From Microplitis mediator (Eukaryota > Arthropoda > Insecta > Hymenoptera > Braconidae): a DNA stretch of 64,000 nt. This document shows, in pieces, positions 39,053 through 50,900 of this stretch (within the stretch, counting starts at the first letter, position 1; every line of letters begins with the position of its first letter). The stretch covers positions 23,290,082-23,354,081 of the forward strand of contig NC_079974.1 in the NCBI RefSeq assembly GCF_029852145.1. Reading direction: 5' to 3'. A program made the position numbers and the translations under genes. A model generated the notes under the pieces. The model did not search any database, had not been told where the DNA came from, and was given only the letters and a program-made list of their open reading frames with translations.

Positions 39053-41241
39053 TTAGGCTGAAACTTTTTCAGCGGCGATAGCTGCAATAAATTAAGTTTA
39101 AAATTAGTTTTTTTTTTATTTTAATTAGATTTTTAATTGCTTTACTTACTCTCTTTGGTTGGTAATACGTTTTTCTCCGTAGTTTCGGCGTGTTTCAATT
39201 TAGTTGGGTCAAAGTTCTCGATTCCGGAAATAAATTGCTGCTTTCCTTTTTCCTGCTCGATTGCTAATTATTTAAAAAAATTAATTCATTATTAATAATC
39301 AGACTTCATAAGAGCGTAAAAAATTTACTACAGCCGATATAAAAATTTTAAAATAAGAAATTAATTTTGAATTTTTTGTTACGCCCTCGGCTTCCGGTAA
39401 CCATAAGAGTGCATTGAAAAAAAAATTTTTTTACGCCCTTATGGTTTGTGGAGTAGGTACCGAGTATCATAAGGACGCAAATTTTTTTTTATTTTGATAC
39501 TTTTATTTTTTGTCCTTCGATTCCCGTACGCGTCTCTGGAACCATAAGGGCGCTTTTTTACACCCTTATAATTCCCTACACGGAAAGAAAATTATGGGAA
39601 GTTTTCCTATGCATTATGGGAATAGTTCCCATAATGGTATGGGAATAGTACCTATACTACTATAGGAATGGTTCCCATATATTATGGGAACCATCCCCAT
39701 AATAGTATGAGAGTAGTTCCCATACCATTATGGGAATGGTTCCCATAATGATATGGGAATGGTTCCCATACCATTATGAGAATGGTTCCCACAATATTAT
39801 GGAAACCATTCCCATATCATTATGGGAACCATTCCCATAATGGTATGGGAATCATTCCTATACTATTATGGGAATGGTTCCTATATTGGTACAGGAACTA
39901 TTCCTATAATATTATGGGAACTATTCCCATAATGTTATGGGAACCATCCCTATAATATCATAAAATTTTTTTTTTGCACAATAGTGTAGAAATTTCCCAA
40001 AATTTGAATTTTCTTGAATGTTTTCTGCTGACAAAAAATTCTTGTTAAAAATTTTAATGTTTTTTTGCCAAATACGATTTTTTTTTCAATGTTTGAATTT
40101 TTGTTTTTATGTTTAATAATATTTCTGTGTATTGTAGAAGTGATTACCACACTTCTTTAAATTAATTTTTTCATGATAATATGGGAACCATTCCCATAAT
40201 ATTATGGGAATAGTTCCCATACTATTATGGGAATGGTTCCTATAATTTATGGGAATGGTTCCTATAAATTATAGGAACCATTCCTATAAATTATAGGAAC
40301 CATTCCCATAAATTATAGGAATGATTCCCATAATATTATAGAAAGTATTCCTATAAATTATAGGAACCATTCCCATAATTATAGGAACCATTCCTATAGT
40401 GTTATGGGTATCATTCCCATAATTATAGGAACTATTCCTATAATTATGGGAAACATTTCTATAATTATAGGAACCGCTCCCATAATTTATGGTCGTAATT
40501 CCTATGATGGTATAGGAAAAAATTTCACAGAATTATGGGAACCGCTGCCATAATTTTCTTTCCGTGTAGCGTAAAATTATCTACTGTCACCTGTAACGCG
40601 ATATCATTACTGTGGTCTGTATTAATAATTACCAGTTTTATCAGGAAGTGGATTTTTTTCATTGGTCTCAGTATGCTTCAACTTCGTAGGATCGAATTTC
40701 TCAATACCAGCGATTAGAGTCTGCTGATTCTTCTCCGCAGCAACATCTAGATTAAAAAAAACTAGATAAGTTTTTTCTTAAATAGCAAAAATTAAAACCC
40801 CAAAGCCCAGTTGCCGATTAACCAAAGCCACCGTAAAAACCATCACCATGGACCGAGCTAGTGAACTAAATACCATTAGATTAACAATCTGTACCTATAG
40901 CATTGGGCAAAATAATTTTTTCTTTAGTATCAGCGTGCTTGAGTTTGTTGGTTTCAAAATTTTCCACGCCGTGGATTAAATCCGAATGCTGGCGTTCTTG
41001 TCTCACATCTAAGTCATGTCATATTTGTTTAGCCGTTTAATTAAAATATCCAGGATCATCATCAGTAATAATTATTTAAATTTAAGTGAGTAATCAACAA
41101 ACCTTCAGCAGAGGGTAAGACGTTTTTGATAAAAGTCTCAGCTTTTTTCATGCAGTCGTGTTTGAATCCTTCGAGCTCGCTCTTCAAATCCACCGAGACC
41201 TTCGGCAAGTCTTTCAATGATGGGCTCACTGCGTTCGACAT
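39053..41241 (-). CDS. cib: Ciboulot, multi-repeat beta-thymosin (actin-binding)
   Basis: Five coding exons: 41241-41103, 41008-40895, 40746-40633, 39263-39150 and 39081-39053, giving 169 residues. There are four thymosin/WH2-like repeats. The first is divergent (LPKVSVDLKSELEGF-KHD); the others are canonical (LIHGVENFETNKLKHADT, LIAGIEKFDPTKLKHTET, FISGIENFDPTKLKHAET). Exons 2, 3 and 4 are each exactly 114 nt (38 codons) with the same phase, one repeat per exon. Drosophila Cib has three repeats in 129 residues. Ciboulot binds G-actin and promotes barbed-end assembly, acting in brain metamorphosis. Equal, in-phase exons allow skipping without frame loss. The 1.37-kb intron 3 holds a foldback element. 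A 5' UTR acceptor lies at 41253. Confidence 0.95.
39579..40566. mobile_element. 988-bp foldback element with CACGGAAAGAAAATT ends (cib intron 3)
   Basis: Begins CACGGAAAGAAAATTATGGG and ends CCCATAATTTTCTTTCCGTG-like, flanked by TA on both sides. The interior is an array of self-complementary words of the type TATGGGAATGGTTCCCATAAT, interrupted at 39960-40170 by unrelated AT-rich sequence. The whole element can fold on itself at many registers. Confidence 0.8.
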
Positions 41242-41447
41242 TTTTAATTACTCTGCAATTATAATTACAAAATTATAAATTTAAAATATAGAGAGGAAAT
41301 AACGGAGCACTAGACGGTTCCGTAAAGACTCCGATTCTATGTCATGTCCAAGATTTTGCTCCGTTCTACAGATCGCCTGCTCATTATCCTTCACTATCCT
41401 ACACACTATATACCTATATTTGTACATATATATATATATATATATAT

Positions 41448-42990
41448 TAGGGTGGTCCTTATTTTTGACATTTTTGAATTTTTAAGTTCCCAGAGGCTTA
41501 TGTGGTTCGAAATAAATAAAAAAAAATATCCTCAAAGTTTCAGGTCTCTATCTCAATTTTAACCCGTGCCGCAGAGCGATGTAAGTTTCCCCTTTAAATA
41601 ACACGGGGTTTTTGGCATTGAACGATTAAATTTTTATTCCGGCTAAAGTATTTGTTCGAAAAATTTGAAACTCTGTAGACTTTATCCTCATATTAGCAGC
41701 TACTCCTCAGAATTTTTACAGATTTTCAGCTACTATAATTTTTGGGGTACAGCATGATGAAAAAAAAGAAAAAAATTATTTTTTTTATTTTTAGCTAAAA
41801 TTTTTTTCAAATAATATATCAAATCAGTCTGCATCCTTATCAGAAGTTCTTACATTTTTTCATTCTCGCACCTAAGTGGGTGAACGGTATATCTTTGTTG
41901 CACTAATACAGTAATCAGGAACTTTGCATTAGTGTGCAGTAAAGGGTTCCTTAAAAGGATTTTTTAAATTTATTACGATTACCTCACAAACGGTTTCAAT
42001 TACGGCAGAAATATTTCCTCAAAGTTTGAGCTCTTAACTCCAACGGAACCACGTGTCGCAAATTTTGTTTTTGTGATTTTTTAAGTTTATTATATTTATT
42101 TATAAAAGAGATCTATTTTATTAATAATTTATTATAGTTAGAAAATTGTAAACAAATAATTATTTCGATATTATAATGCACAAAACTATCAACCTTTTGT
42201 TTATTATTTATTGCTTAAAACAAATAATAAACTTAAAGGTGACCAACTTATTTAAGCAAATATTGAAAGAAATTTAATTTATTGATAATATTTATCAACT
42301 GTTAAACTGAGACATAATATGATTAGTGGCATTGATATACCGATCTCAGATATCAATTGAATGCATTATGTACTTTTGAAAAAGACACATTGTCAAATAA
42401 CATAAACAAAAATATTTCTTGAAAAAATCACAAAAAAAATTTAGCGGTAACTCTTCCCGTTAGAATTAAGAGCTTAAACTTCAAGGGAATTTTTTCTGTT
42501 GTAATTGAAAAAAAATGCTCGTGATTACTGTATTAGTGCAACAAAGATATGCCGTTCACCCACTTGGGTGCGAGAATGAAAAAAAGGAAGAACTTCTGAA
42601 AAGGATGCAGGGTGATTTGATATGTTTTTAAAAAAAAATTTTAGATAGAAATAAAAAAATTTTTTTTTTGTTTCTTTTCATCATGCTGTACCCCCAAAAT
42701 TATAGTAGCTGAAAATCTGTAAAAATTCTGAGGAGTAACTGCTTATATTAGGATAAAGTCTACAGAGTTTCAAATTTTTCGAACAATTACTTTAGCCGGA
42801 ATAAAAATTTAATCGTTCAATGCCAGAAACCCCGTGTTATTTAAATGGGAAACTTACATCGCTGTGCGGCACGGGTTAAAATTGAGATAGAGACCTGAAA
42901 CTTTGAGGATATTTTTTTTTATTTATTTCGAACCACATAAGCCTCTGGGAGCATAAAAATTCGAAAATGTCCAAAATAAGGACCACCCTA
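41448..42990. mobile_element. 1543-bp palindromic element with 8-bp target duplication (hAT-like MITE)
   Basis: Starts TAGGGTGGTCCTTATTTTTG and ends CAAAATAAGGACCACCCTA. Target duplication ATATATAT (41440-41447 and 42991-42998). Arms exceed 650 bp. The middle (about 42070-42440) is less symmetric. It sits 200 bp upstream of the cib start, probably in its 5' UTR intron. Confidence 0.85.
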
Positions 42991-43265
42991 ATATATATAT
43001 ATGAACAAATACATATTTATCCTCCACACGTTTCAAAGTAACGGGCATGGAGCCATAATTTATTTATTAAGACTTTATATAGACTTTTAAAAATTGTAAT
43101 AACATCCTATTTATATATTTATATTTCATATATATTATATCATAATTTAATAAATATACTATCAAATAATAAGTCATATATTTATTACATAGAGCGGGGA
43201 TTTATCATCGCGCCTTATATGTTTGAAACTGTATGCCTTTATATGGACAATTCGAATGAGGTCGT

Positions 43266-43266
43266 C

Positions 43267-43321
<55 letters not shown>
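43266..43321. repeat. (TA)n microsatellite
   Basis: About 28 uninterrupted TA units. Confidence 0.85.
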
Positions 43322-43326
<5 letters not shown>

Positions 43327-43764
43327 TAACTGTTGAATGTAAATACAGTAGGCTTCAATAAAATAATGAATGTACTTGAACTAGTGTAAGAAAGAAGATT
43401 TTTTTAATCGGCAGCAGAACCGAAGATCGAGACGGGATAAATTTTCATTAATAAAATGAATTGTTTATATATATGTGTATATATATATGTGTATAATAAA
43501 TAAGAGCATGTATAGCAAGCTTTGGAGTTTGGATATTATTATCGACGCGTGTGACCATGACGGTTAACGAACTTTTGTGTGCAGAGATCCGCCAGTTTTC
43601 TGTTTTGTTATACAGAATTTAATCGACCGGTTTTATTTAATTCAACACACGCTTGTAGATACTTTTATTTGTTGTCTGATTCGATGAATCAACATCTATG
43701 TGTATATAAATTTATATACTAAGTATTGTATTGTATTATGGAGAATAAAGGATTGAAAACTGAA

Positions 43765-44153
43765 AATCGTTCATCGATTTTCTCATTATTTTTTTTTTAT
43801 TGCAGTTGATTATAAAGTTGATACTTTTTCAAGGCTACATATATATAAATATATATGTTCTTTATAAAATTTAATAAAATGTTTATGGTAATTTTTAAAA
43901 ATTTGAATTTTAACTCCGTTTAAAAAATTTTTGTAAAAAAATGCGCTTATTAATTTTGAAATTTTTCAAATGCGCACTTTTTTAAATTTAATTTTATTAA
44001 TTTTTTACTCTACTTATTAACAATTTTAAATTTTTCTGATGTCTGCTACATTCACACTCATAAAGTTTTTTGCTCTTTAATTTAAAATGAAAACTTTGAA
44101 AATCGTTCATTGATTTTCTCATTATTTATTTTTTATTGCAATTGATTATAAAG

Positions 44154-44196
<43 letters not shown>

Positions 44197-44770
44197 CTTT
44201 ATAAAATTTAATAAAATATTTATGGTTATTTTTAAAAATTTGAATTTCAACTCCGTTTAAAAAATTTTTATAAAAAAATGCTTTTATTAATTTTGAAATT
44301 TTTCAAATGCGCATTTTTTTTTAATTTAATTTTATTAATTATTTAGTCTACTTAATAATTTTAAATTTTTCTGATGTCTGCTACACTCACACTCATAAAG
44401 TTTTTTGCTCTTTAATTTAAAATGAAAATTTAAAATGAAAACTTTGAAAATCGTTCATTGATTTTCTCATTATTTATTTTTTATTGCAATTGATTATAAA
44501 GTTGATACTTTTTCAAGGCTACATATATATAAATATATATGTTCTTTATAAAATTTAATAAAATATTTATGGTTATTTTAAAAAATTTGAATTTTAACTC
44601 CGTTTAAAAAATTGTTATAAAAAAATGCTCTTATTAATTTTGAAATTTTTCAAATGCACATTTTTTAAAAATTTAATTTTATTAATTATTTACTCTACTT
44701 AATAATTAATAAAATTAATTAATAATTTAAAATTTGTCTGATGTCTGTTACATTCACACTCAAGTTTTTT
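43765..44770. repeat. Three tandem copies of a roughly 340-bp segment containing a MITE fragment
   Basis: GAAAATCGTTCAT-GATTTTCTC recurs at about 43763, 44097 and 44447. Each unit runs through ATATATGTTCTTTATAAAAT and ends in the right half of a family-2 element (GATGTCTGCTACATTCACAC). The MITE fragment was therefore multiplied together with its flank. Unit 2 carries a (TA)n expansion at 44157-44192. Confidence 0.8.
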
Positions 44771-46480
44771 GCTCTTTAATTTAAAATGTTTACTATAATT
44801 ATGTAATAAAAATAATTACCGATAAGTGAATTAAATAATATGTGTAAGTATTGTCAGTTGACCCTAAAATATCAATACAAGGGGAATATATATGTTATAT
44901 ATTGTATTGTATTATATATTATAACGTATCAGTAAATGTAATGCGTATTACTCCGAGTCAGTTCATCTTGTAGCTATGCGTCATCGCAATATCCTATATA
45001 TTTTACTGTTATAAAATAATTCCCATACAATTTGCCATCGCGCAATTTTAAATTTCAAAAACAAATAGAAGTTATTTGCAATTTTTTTTTAGACCGTGAA
45101 AAAATTTGCAGCGGCAACAATTTTACCCGAGGAATAAAAGCGTAACGATAAAAAATATGAGCTGTTGTTTAATTCATTAAATATAACTAATGAAATTTAT
45201 GCCGAGCAAGTTTTTCTTTTTATTGGTTCAAATAAAATATGATATTTTTATATATTTATATATTTATTATATTTGTAACTGAGTTTCCTGTGGTAGTGCA
45301 TCGTTTTCAACCACGCCCTTGTCTCCAGACCGATATTTTTTCGACAAAACGGAGCTCGAGTCAAACATCTGCCATAAATATATACATATATATATTTTAT
45401 ATAAATTTATAAATAAATTACGACAAATTGAATCTTGTAAATGTAATTGATAACTTTATTCCAATTCATTGAACTCTTGCATATGTCAATTAATTGTTGG
45501 TTTAAATAAATTTGAATTTAAATTCAAATTCAAATTCAAAATTTTAAATTTTTACCACTAAAATTAATTAACAATTTTCTGTAAGTAAATAAATTTATAA
45601 ATTTTCAAAAAAATAAAAAAAATACTGACCTGTCAAAAATTAACAATTCAAAAATTTATCACAATTTACTTTTGTATCGATTTTAAAATTCGATAATTTA
45701 TTTTCGATTTTTTTTTTTATATAAAAGTATAAATTTATAAAATTTATATCAACACTTTTTAACTCTGAGCTGTACACAGGATGGGAAAACACTGAATGTA
45801 TTTGGGGTCTTTGGTACACTCGGCGACTCTCTACTGTACAATGGATGTGTCAGTGATGTTATATATATTTATATATATATATATATGTTTGTCTGCTGTG
45901 AATGTCTATGTCTTGCTCAGTTCACTTGGATACCATGGAGCCACACATATATGAAGTACGGTTTGGTTTGGTACTTCAGTACATCCTCCCCCCACGTAAT
46001 TCCGATCGTGCAGCTGCCAATTGGAGTGCGAGTTGGCCCCCACCTCACACAAAATTTCATATATTTTTTTAAAATTAAACATCCCTCCTTTGCTATTCCG
46101 CTTCTGCCCCATAAAAAAAAGACCGATGTCTGATGTGTCACTACCCTAGTCATATCCTGTGCCCTGTGCGCAGTTGCCCTCGTCCTTTTTTTCGCTTTTG
46201 CAAATTCTCTTCTATAAATACAAATTGTTAAATTACCCGAGGCCTGACACCCGGTATGGCAACCGCCTGCGCAGATAAATTATTATTATTTTTTATACTT
46301 TTTTTATTACTCATACTCTATTATATTTAAATGTTAAGATAAGAATGGACGCATGTTCCTGATAAAATAAATATTTAAATAATAATCGTGTTATTTATTT
46401 TACGGAAATAATTCAATGACTCATCGGCTTCAGCTCTCGTTGACGTGATGATTAAAATTTTTAATCATCGGATTTAAATT
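44771..46480. other. Upstream region of cib, no confident gene
   Basis: Mostly AT-rich, with a GC-richer patch at 45760-46260. That patch is open on both strands for 60-80 codons, but no frame looks like protein. It could hold the promoter or a noncoding first exon of cib. I cannot assign it. Confidence 0.3.
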
Positions 46481-46489
46481 TGAATCCTG

Positions 46490-47107
46490 GTTACCAGGCA
46501 ATTAGAAATTTTCGGATTTTTTTTTCAACAAATGAATTAAAAAAAAAACCAGAAACTAAAAAAATCCACATGTAGAAAATTTAAAAAACTACAGGTGCAA
46601 TTTTTTCAAATATTTTTTTTTTATAATTTGTTGTCTAAAAATAAGTTCAAAAATTATTACGAAATATATCAGACTGATAATTGCGCTGCCTAAATTTATA
46701 ATACTGAAGTTAGCCGGCGTCTAATAATTTTTTGATTTTTTTTTAGACGATAAACCACAAGAAAAAATATATTTGAAAAAATTGCACCTGTAGTTTTTTA
46801 AATTTTCTACAAGTGCATATTTTTAGTTTTTTTTTTTCTTCAAATTTAATTGATAAAAAAAAAATCCAAAAATTTTGAATTGTCTGTTAACTTCAGGATC
46901 ATATTTATGATACTGAAGTTAGCCGACGTCTAATAATTTTTTGAGTTTTTTTTAGACGATAAGTTTAAAAAAAAAAATTTGAAAAAATTGCACCTGTAGT
47001 TTTTTAAATTTTCTACATGTGCATATTTTTAGTTTTTTTTTTCTTTAAATTTGATTGTTCAAAAAAAAATCCAAAAATTTTGAATTGTCTGCAAACTTCA
47101 GGATCAT
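46490..47107. repeat. Three family-1 palindromes, one truncated
   Basis: Partial copy 46490-46660 (left end lost to GGCAATTAGAAATTTTCGG), full copies about 46695-46905 and 46905-47107. Both full copies begin ATACTGAAGTTAGCCG and end CTTCAGGATCAT. They abut. Confidence 0.75.
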
Positions 47108-47944
47108 CTAAATTTTGGTCTTATATTCATATATTTTTTGACTCAATCAGTTTTGGATTTTTTTATGTGCCCTCATGGCTTCCGGTCCGAACCTCAGGCC
47201 ACAAGAGCGTAAAAAAAATTCAAAATTAGTAGAATTTGTATTTTTATACTTTCAGACAAAAATTGATTAGCAAAAAAAAATTTATATGCCTGCGGCGCAA
47301 TATGAATATTTAAAATAATAAATATGTAAATATTTATGACTGTTACAGTCCGTCTTGTTTTCAAAGCGGGGAGTAATAAACTTTAAATTAAAAAAAAAAT
47401 AAATTAAATACAATTGATTTTTATTGATAAATTCAACTTTTAATTAAATACAGATATTACGTATTACTTAATTAATGTTAATCAAGAGTATATACAAAAA
47501 AATTGGTCGTTTAATGATCAAGTTTTTTCTCCCAAATTAAAGTTATGAAAAAACGGACAAATATAAAACTTTTAAATGCCTATACAATACTTAATTATTG
47601 TATCATCATTATTATTATTATTTTAATTAATTATAAATCTTTGTCAAATTGAACTCTAGTCGAAAAAAAAAAATTTAGTGATTGAGAAAAAAAAATGTAT
47701 AAGTAAAAGTAATAGCCGTTTAGTAAACTTGTAGATATAAATAATTACAAGTTAATGAATTCCTGTCAGCCAGATTACATCAATACACTCATCACAACAA
47801 TTATTTCTTTACTGTTACAATAATTACTTATTAATAAACAAAAATATATTGTAATAGGCTTAATTCTAGTGTGTAATTTAAATCAACCTGTTTTTAGTTT
47901 AGACTTTAATTATTTTTAGTTATCAGAATATAAAAATTTTAAGT

Positions 47945-50900
47945 TCAATCTTCTTTGTCTTTATTACTTTGAGGTGACTTGTCACCGTTCATTGGAGATC
48001 GTGAGCGGCTGTGACTCTTGCTGTGTTTGCTTTCCGATCTGGATCTGGATCTGTCACCTCGTGAACGCTCGCGGCTTGAACGTTCCCTGGAAAAAAAATA
48101 TTTTTGTAAAATGTATATCCAGAGGCAGAAAGTATGATAGTCAAAAGTGAACGTACTTGGAAGGTGATTTGGCTTTTGATTTAGACTGTGATCGTGATTT
48201 AGATCTTTCGGTTTTAGATCTGGAGCGTGATCTAGACTTGGACTTGGACTTTGAACGATCTCTTGATCTAGAAAAAAAAAATTTGGTTAAGAAAAAATAA
48301 TTAAGTATAAAATAAAGAGTGCAATTAATACTCACTTGGACTTGGAATGTGAGCGACTGCGTTCAGGAGATTTAGACTTGGATTTTGATTTTGATTTAGA
48401 GTGCGCTCTTGACTTGGAACGGCTGCTACGACGGCTGCGGCTGCGAGAGCTGCGACGGCTTCTGTAATTATTATTGATGTTAACAATTGGAAAAAAAGTA
48501 GTGTGTGGAAATAATGGGAAGATAAATTACCGTGAGCGAGAGCGTGAACGGCGACGTGAACGAGAACGTGATCGAGAACGGGATCTAGAGCTTGACGACC
48601 GGGAACGACGTCCTCTCCTCTTATCTTCAATCAGATGAATTCTTCGGCCATTTAATTCAGTGTCATCCAGCTTGTCGATGGCATTCTTTAGGTCTGAGTA
48701 TGTTGCGAATTCCACAACTCTGTAATAAATTCAAATTTTAATTTACATTTGCAATTTATGATTATTAGAGCAGATAAAAAAAATTATTCTTTCAATTCCA
48801 TTATTAAAAAAATTTACGGAGCTTCAATTTAAAAAAAAACTGACTAAAATTTTTTTTTTCTTGAGAATTTAATTTTTCCCAAATTTCGAATTTAATAAAA
48901 ATATATTTTGAGTACAAAAAATGGCAGCAACTCCATTGTTTAGTATCGCGGTAATTAAAAAAATTTACGGAGCTTCAATTAAAAAAAAAAAAAACTGACT
49001 ACAATTTTTTTTTCTCGAATTTTATTTTTCCCAAATTTCGAATTTAATAAAAATATATTTTGAGTACAAAAAATGGCAGCAATTCCATTGTTTAGTATCG
49101 CGGTAATTAAAAAAATTTACGGAGCTTCAATTAAAAAAAAAAAACTGACTACAATTTTTTTTTCTCAAATTTAATTTTTCCCAAATTTCGATATTAATAA
49201 AAAAATATTTTGAGTACAAAAAATGGCACCAACTCCATTGTTCAGTATCGCGGTAATTAAAAAAATTTACGGAGCTTCAATTAAAAAAAAAAAACTGACT
49301 ACAATTTTTTTTTTCTCAAATTTAATTTTTCCCAAATTTCGAATTTAATAAAAATATATTTTGAGTACAAAAAATGGCACCAACTCCATTGTTTAGTATC
49401 GCGGTAATTAAAAAAATTTACGGAGCTTCAATTAAAAAAAAAAAAACTGACTACAATTTTTTTTTCTCAAATTTAATTTTTCCCAAATTTCGAATTTAAT
49501 AAAAATATATTTTGAGTACAAAAAATGGCAGCAACTCCATTGTTTAGTATCGCGGTAATTAAAAAAATTTACGGAGCTTCAATTAAAAAAAAAAACTGAC
49601 TGCAATTTTTTTTTCTCAAATTTAATTTTTCCCAAATTTCGAATTTAATAAAAAAATATTTTCTGCCCTCCGGCCGGAAAGTGGCAACTTTCGGGCCGCT
49701 GCCCTAAACGAAGTTGCAACTTTCCGGCTTCGTCGAGCAGAAAAATAGTATACGCACCTTGGCCAGTAAAAAAGAAAGCCTCAGAGCACATGTTTGTCAG
49801 CCTCGGCTTCGCCTCGGCCAACAATTACATGTGCTCTGAGACTTTTCTTATTTTACTGGCCTAGGTATGTAATATACTATTTGTGTACAAAAATTGACAC
49901 CAACTCCATTGTTCAGTATCGCGGTAATTACAAAAATTTTTTTTCAAGCTTCTAAATAATTTTGAAAATTACAGGATTTTTAAAAGATCAAATTCTTTTT
50001 CATTAATAAAAAAAAAAAAATAATTACCCTTCATTTCGACGTTGCTTGTGGGCGTCAGCGTATGTAACTTCGCCAGCTTGTCTCATATAATCTTTCAAAT
50101 CCTGAGCATGACGTAAAAAAAAAATAATAATTAATCAGTAATGAACATAAGTAATTATAAAAATATAAGTAAATAATTATTTGATATTGGACTATAAATT
50201 TGTAGTACTAATCTACTTGTTCCGAGGATTTGATAACGAATGTGCACTTAGATATTTGGCTCTCTTGACTCTTCAATTTAATATTGAGTTTAATTATCTC
50301 ATTAATATTAATATTAATTATTATTATTATTATTATTTTTTAATAAACATAAAAATATGTCGTGCAATGTGCCCGAATTTAGTTATAATACGCAATTCAA
50401 CTTTTCTTTAAATGCAACCCGATCCAGTAGAAAAAGTAAACAGATTTTAAAATAAAAAAAAAATAATTAATTCATAAATATATTCAACATGCAATAGAAC
50501 TTTAGTCTACATTACAAAATTAACAAAATATATTTCAAATAAATAATAAATAACCCAGCAATGAAAGAACTTAAGAGTAGAGATAAAGATTAAGTGATTC
50601 CATGTAATGCCAGTGGATTGGTAATGAATCCAGAGCGATGTCCATAAGCCGCGTTGTCCAGTAAAAATTATCGATAATTATCTGATCCCTCGATAAATTT
50701 ATTTTCTCATATCCGAAACGCCTCTTGGCCTTTATCGTTATCCTTTAATCCTCCGTCGTATTATCAATCAATCAGACTTGGATATTTATGGGTCATGTGT
50801 GGGTACCAGGTACGGCTTTATTCCAGAGCACTTGTAATTGGTTGTTTGAATAATAATTTCTTCATTTTTCATCTTCATCATCGATAGATACATCAAGTCC

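Noticed and set aside
45885..46153. Overlapping 68-82 codon frames on both strands upstream of cib
   Set aside because: Open on both strands with no homology that I recognise. More likely a GC-richer noncoding or promoter stretch.
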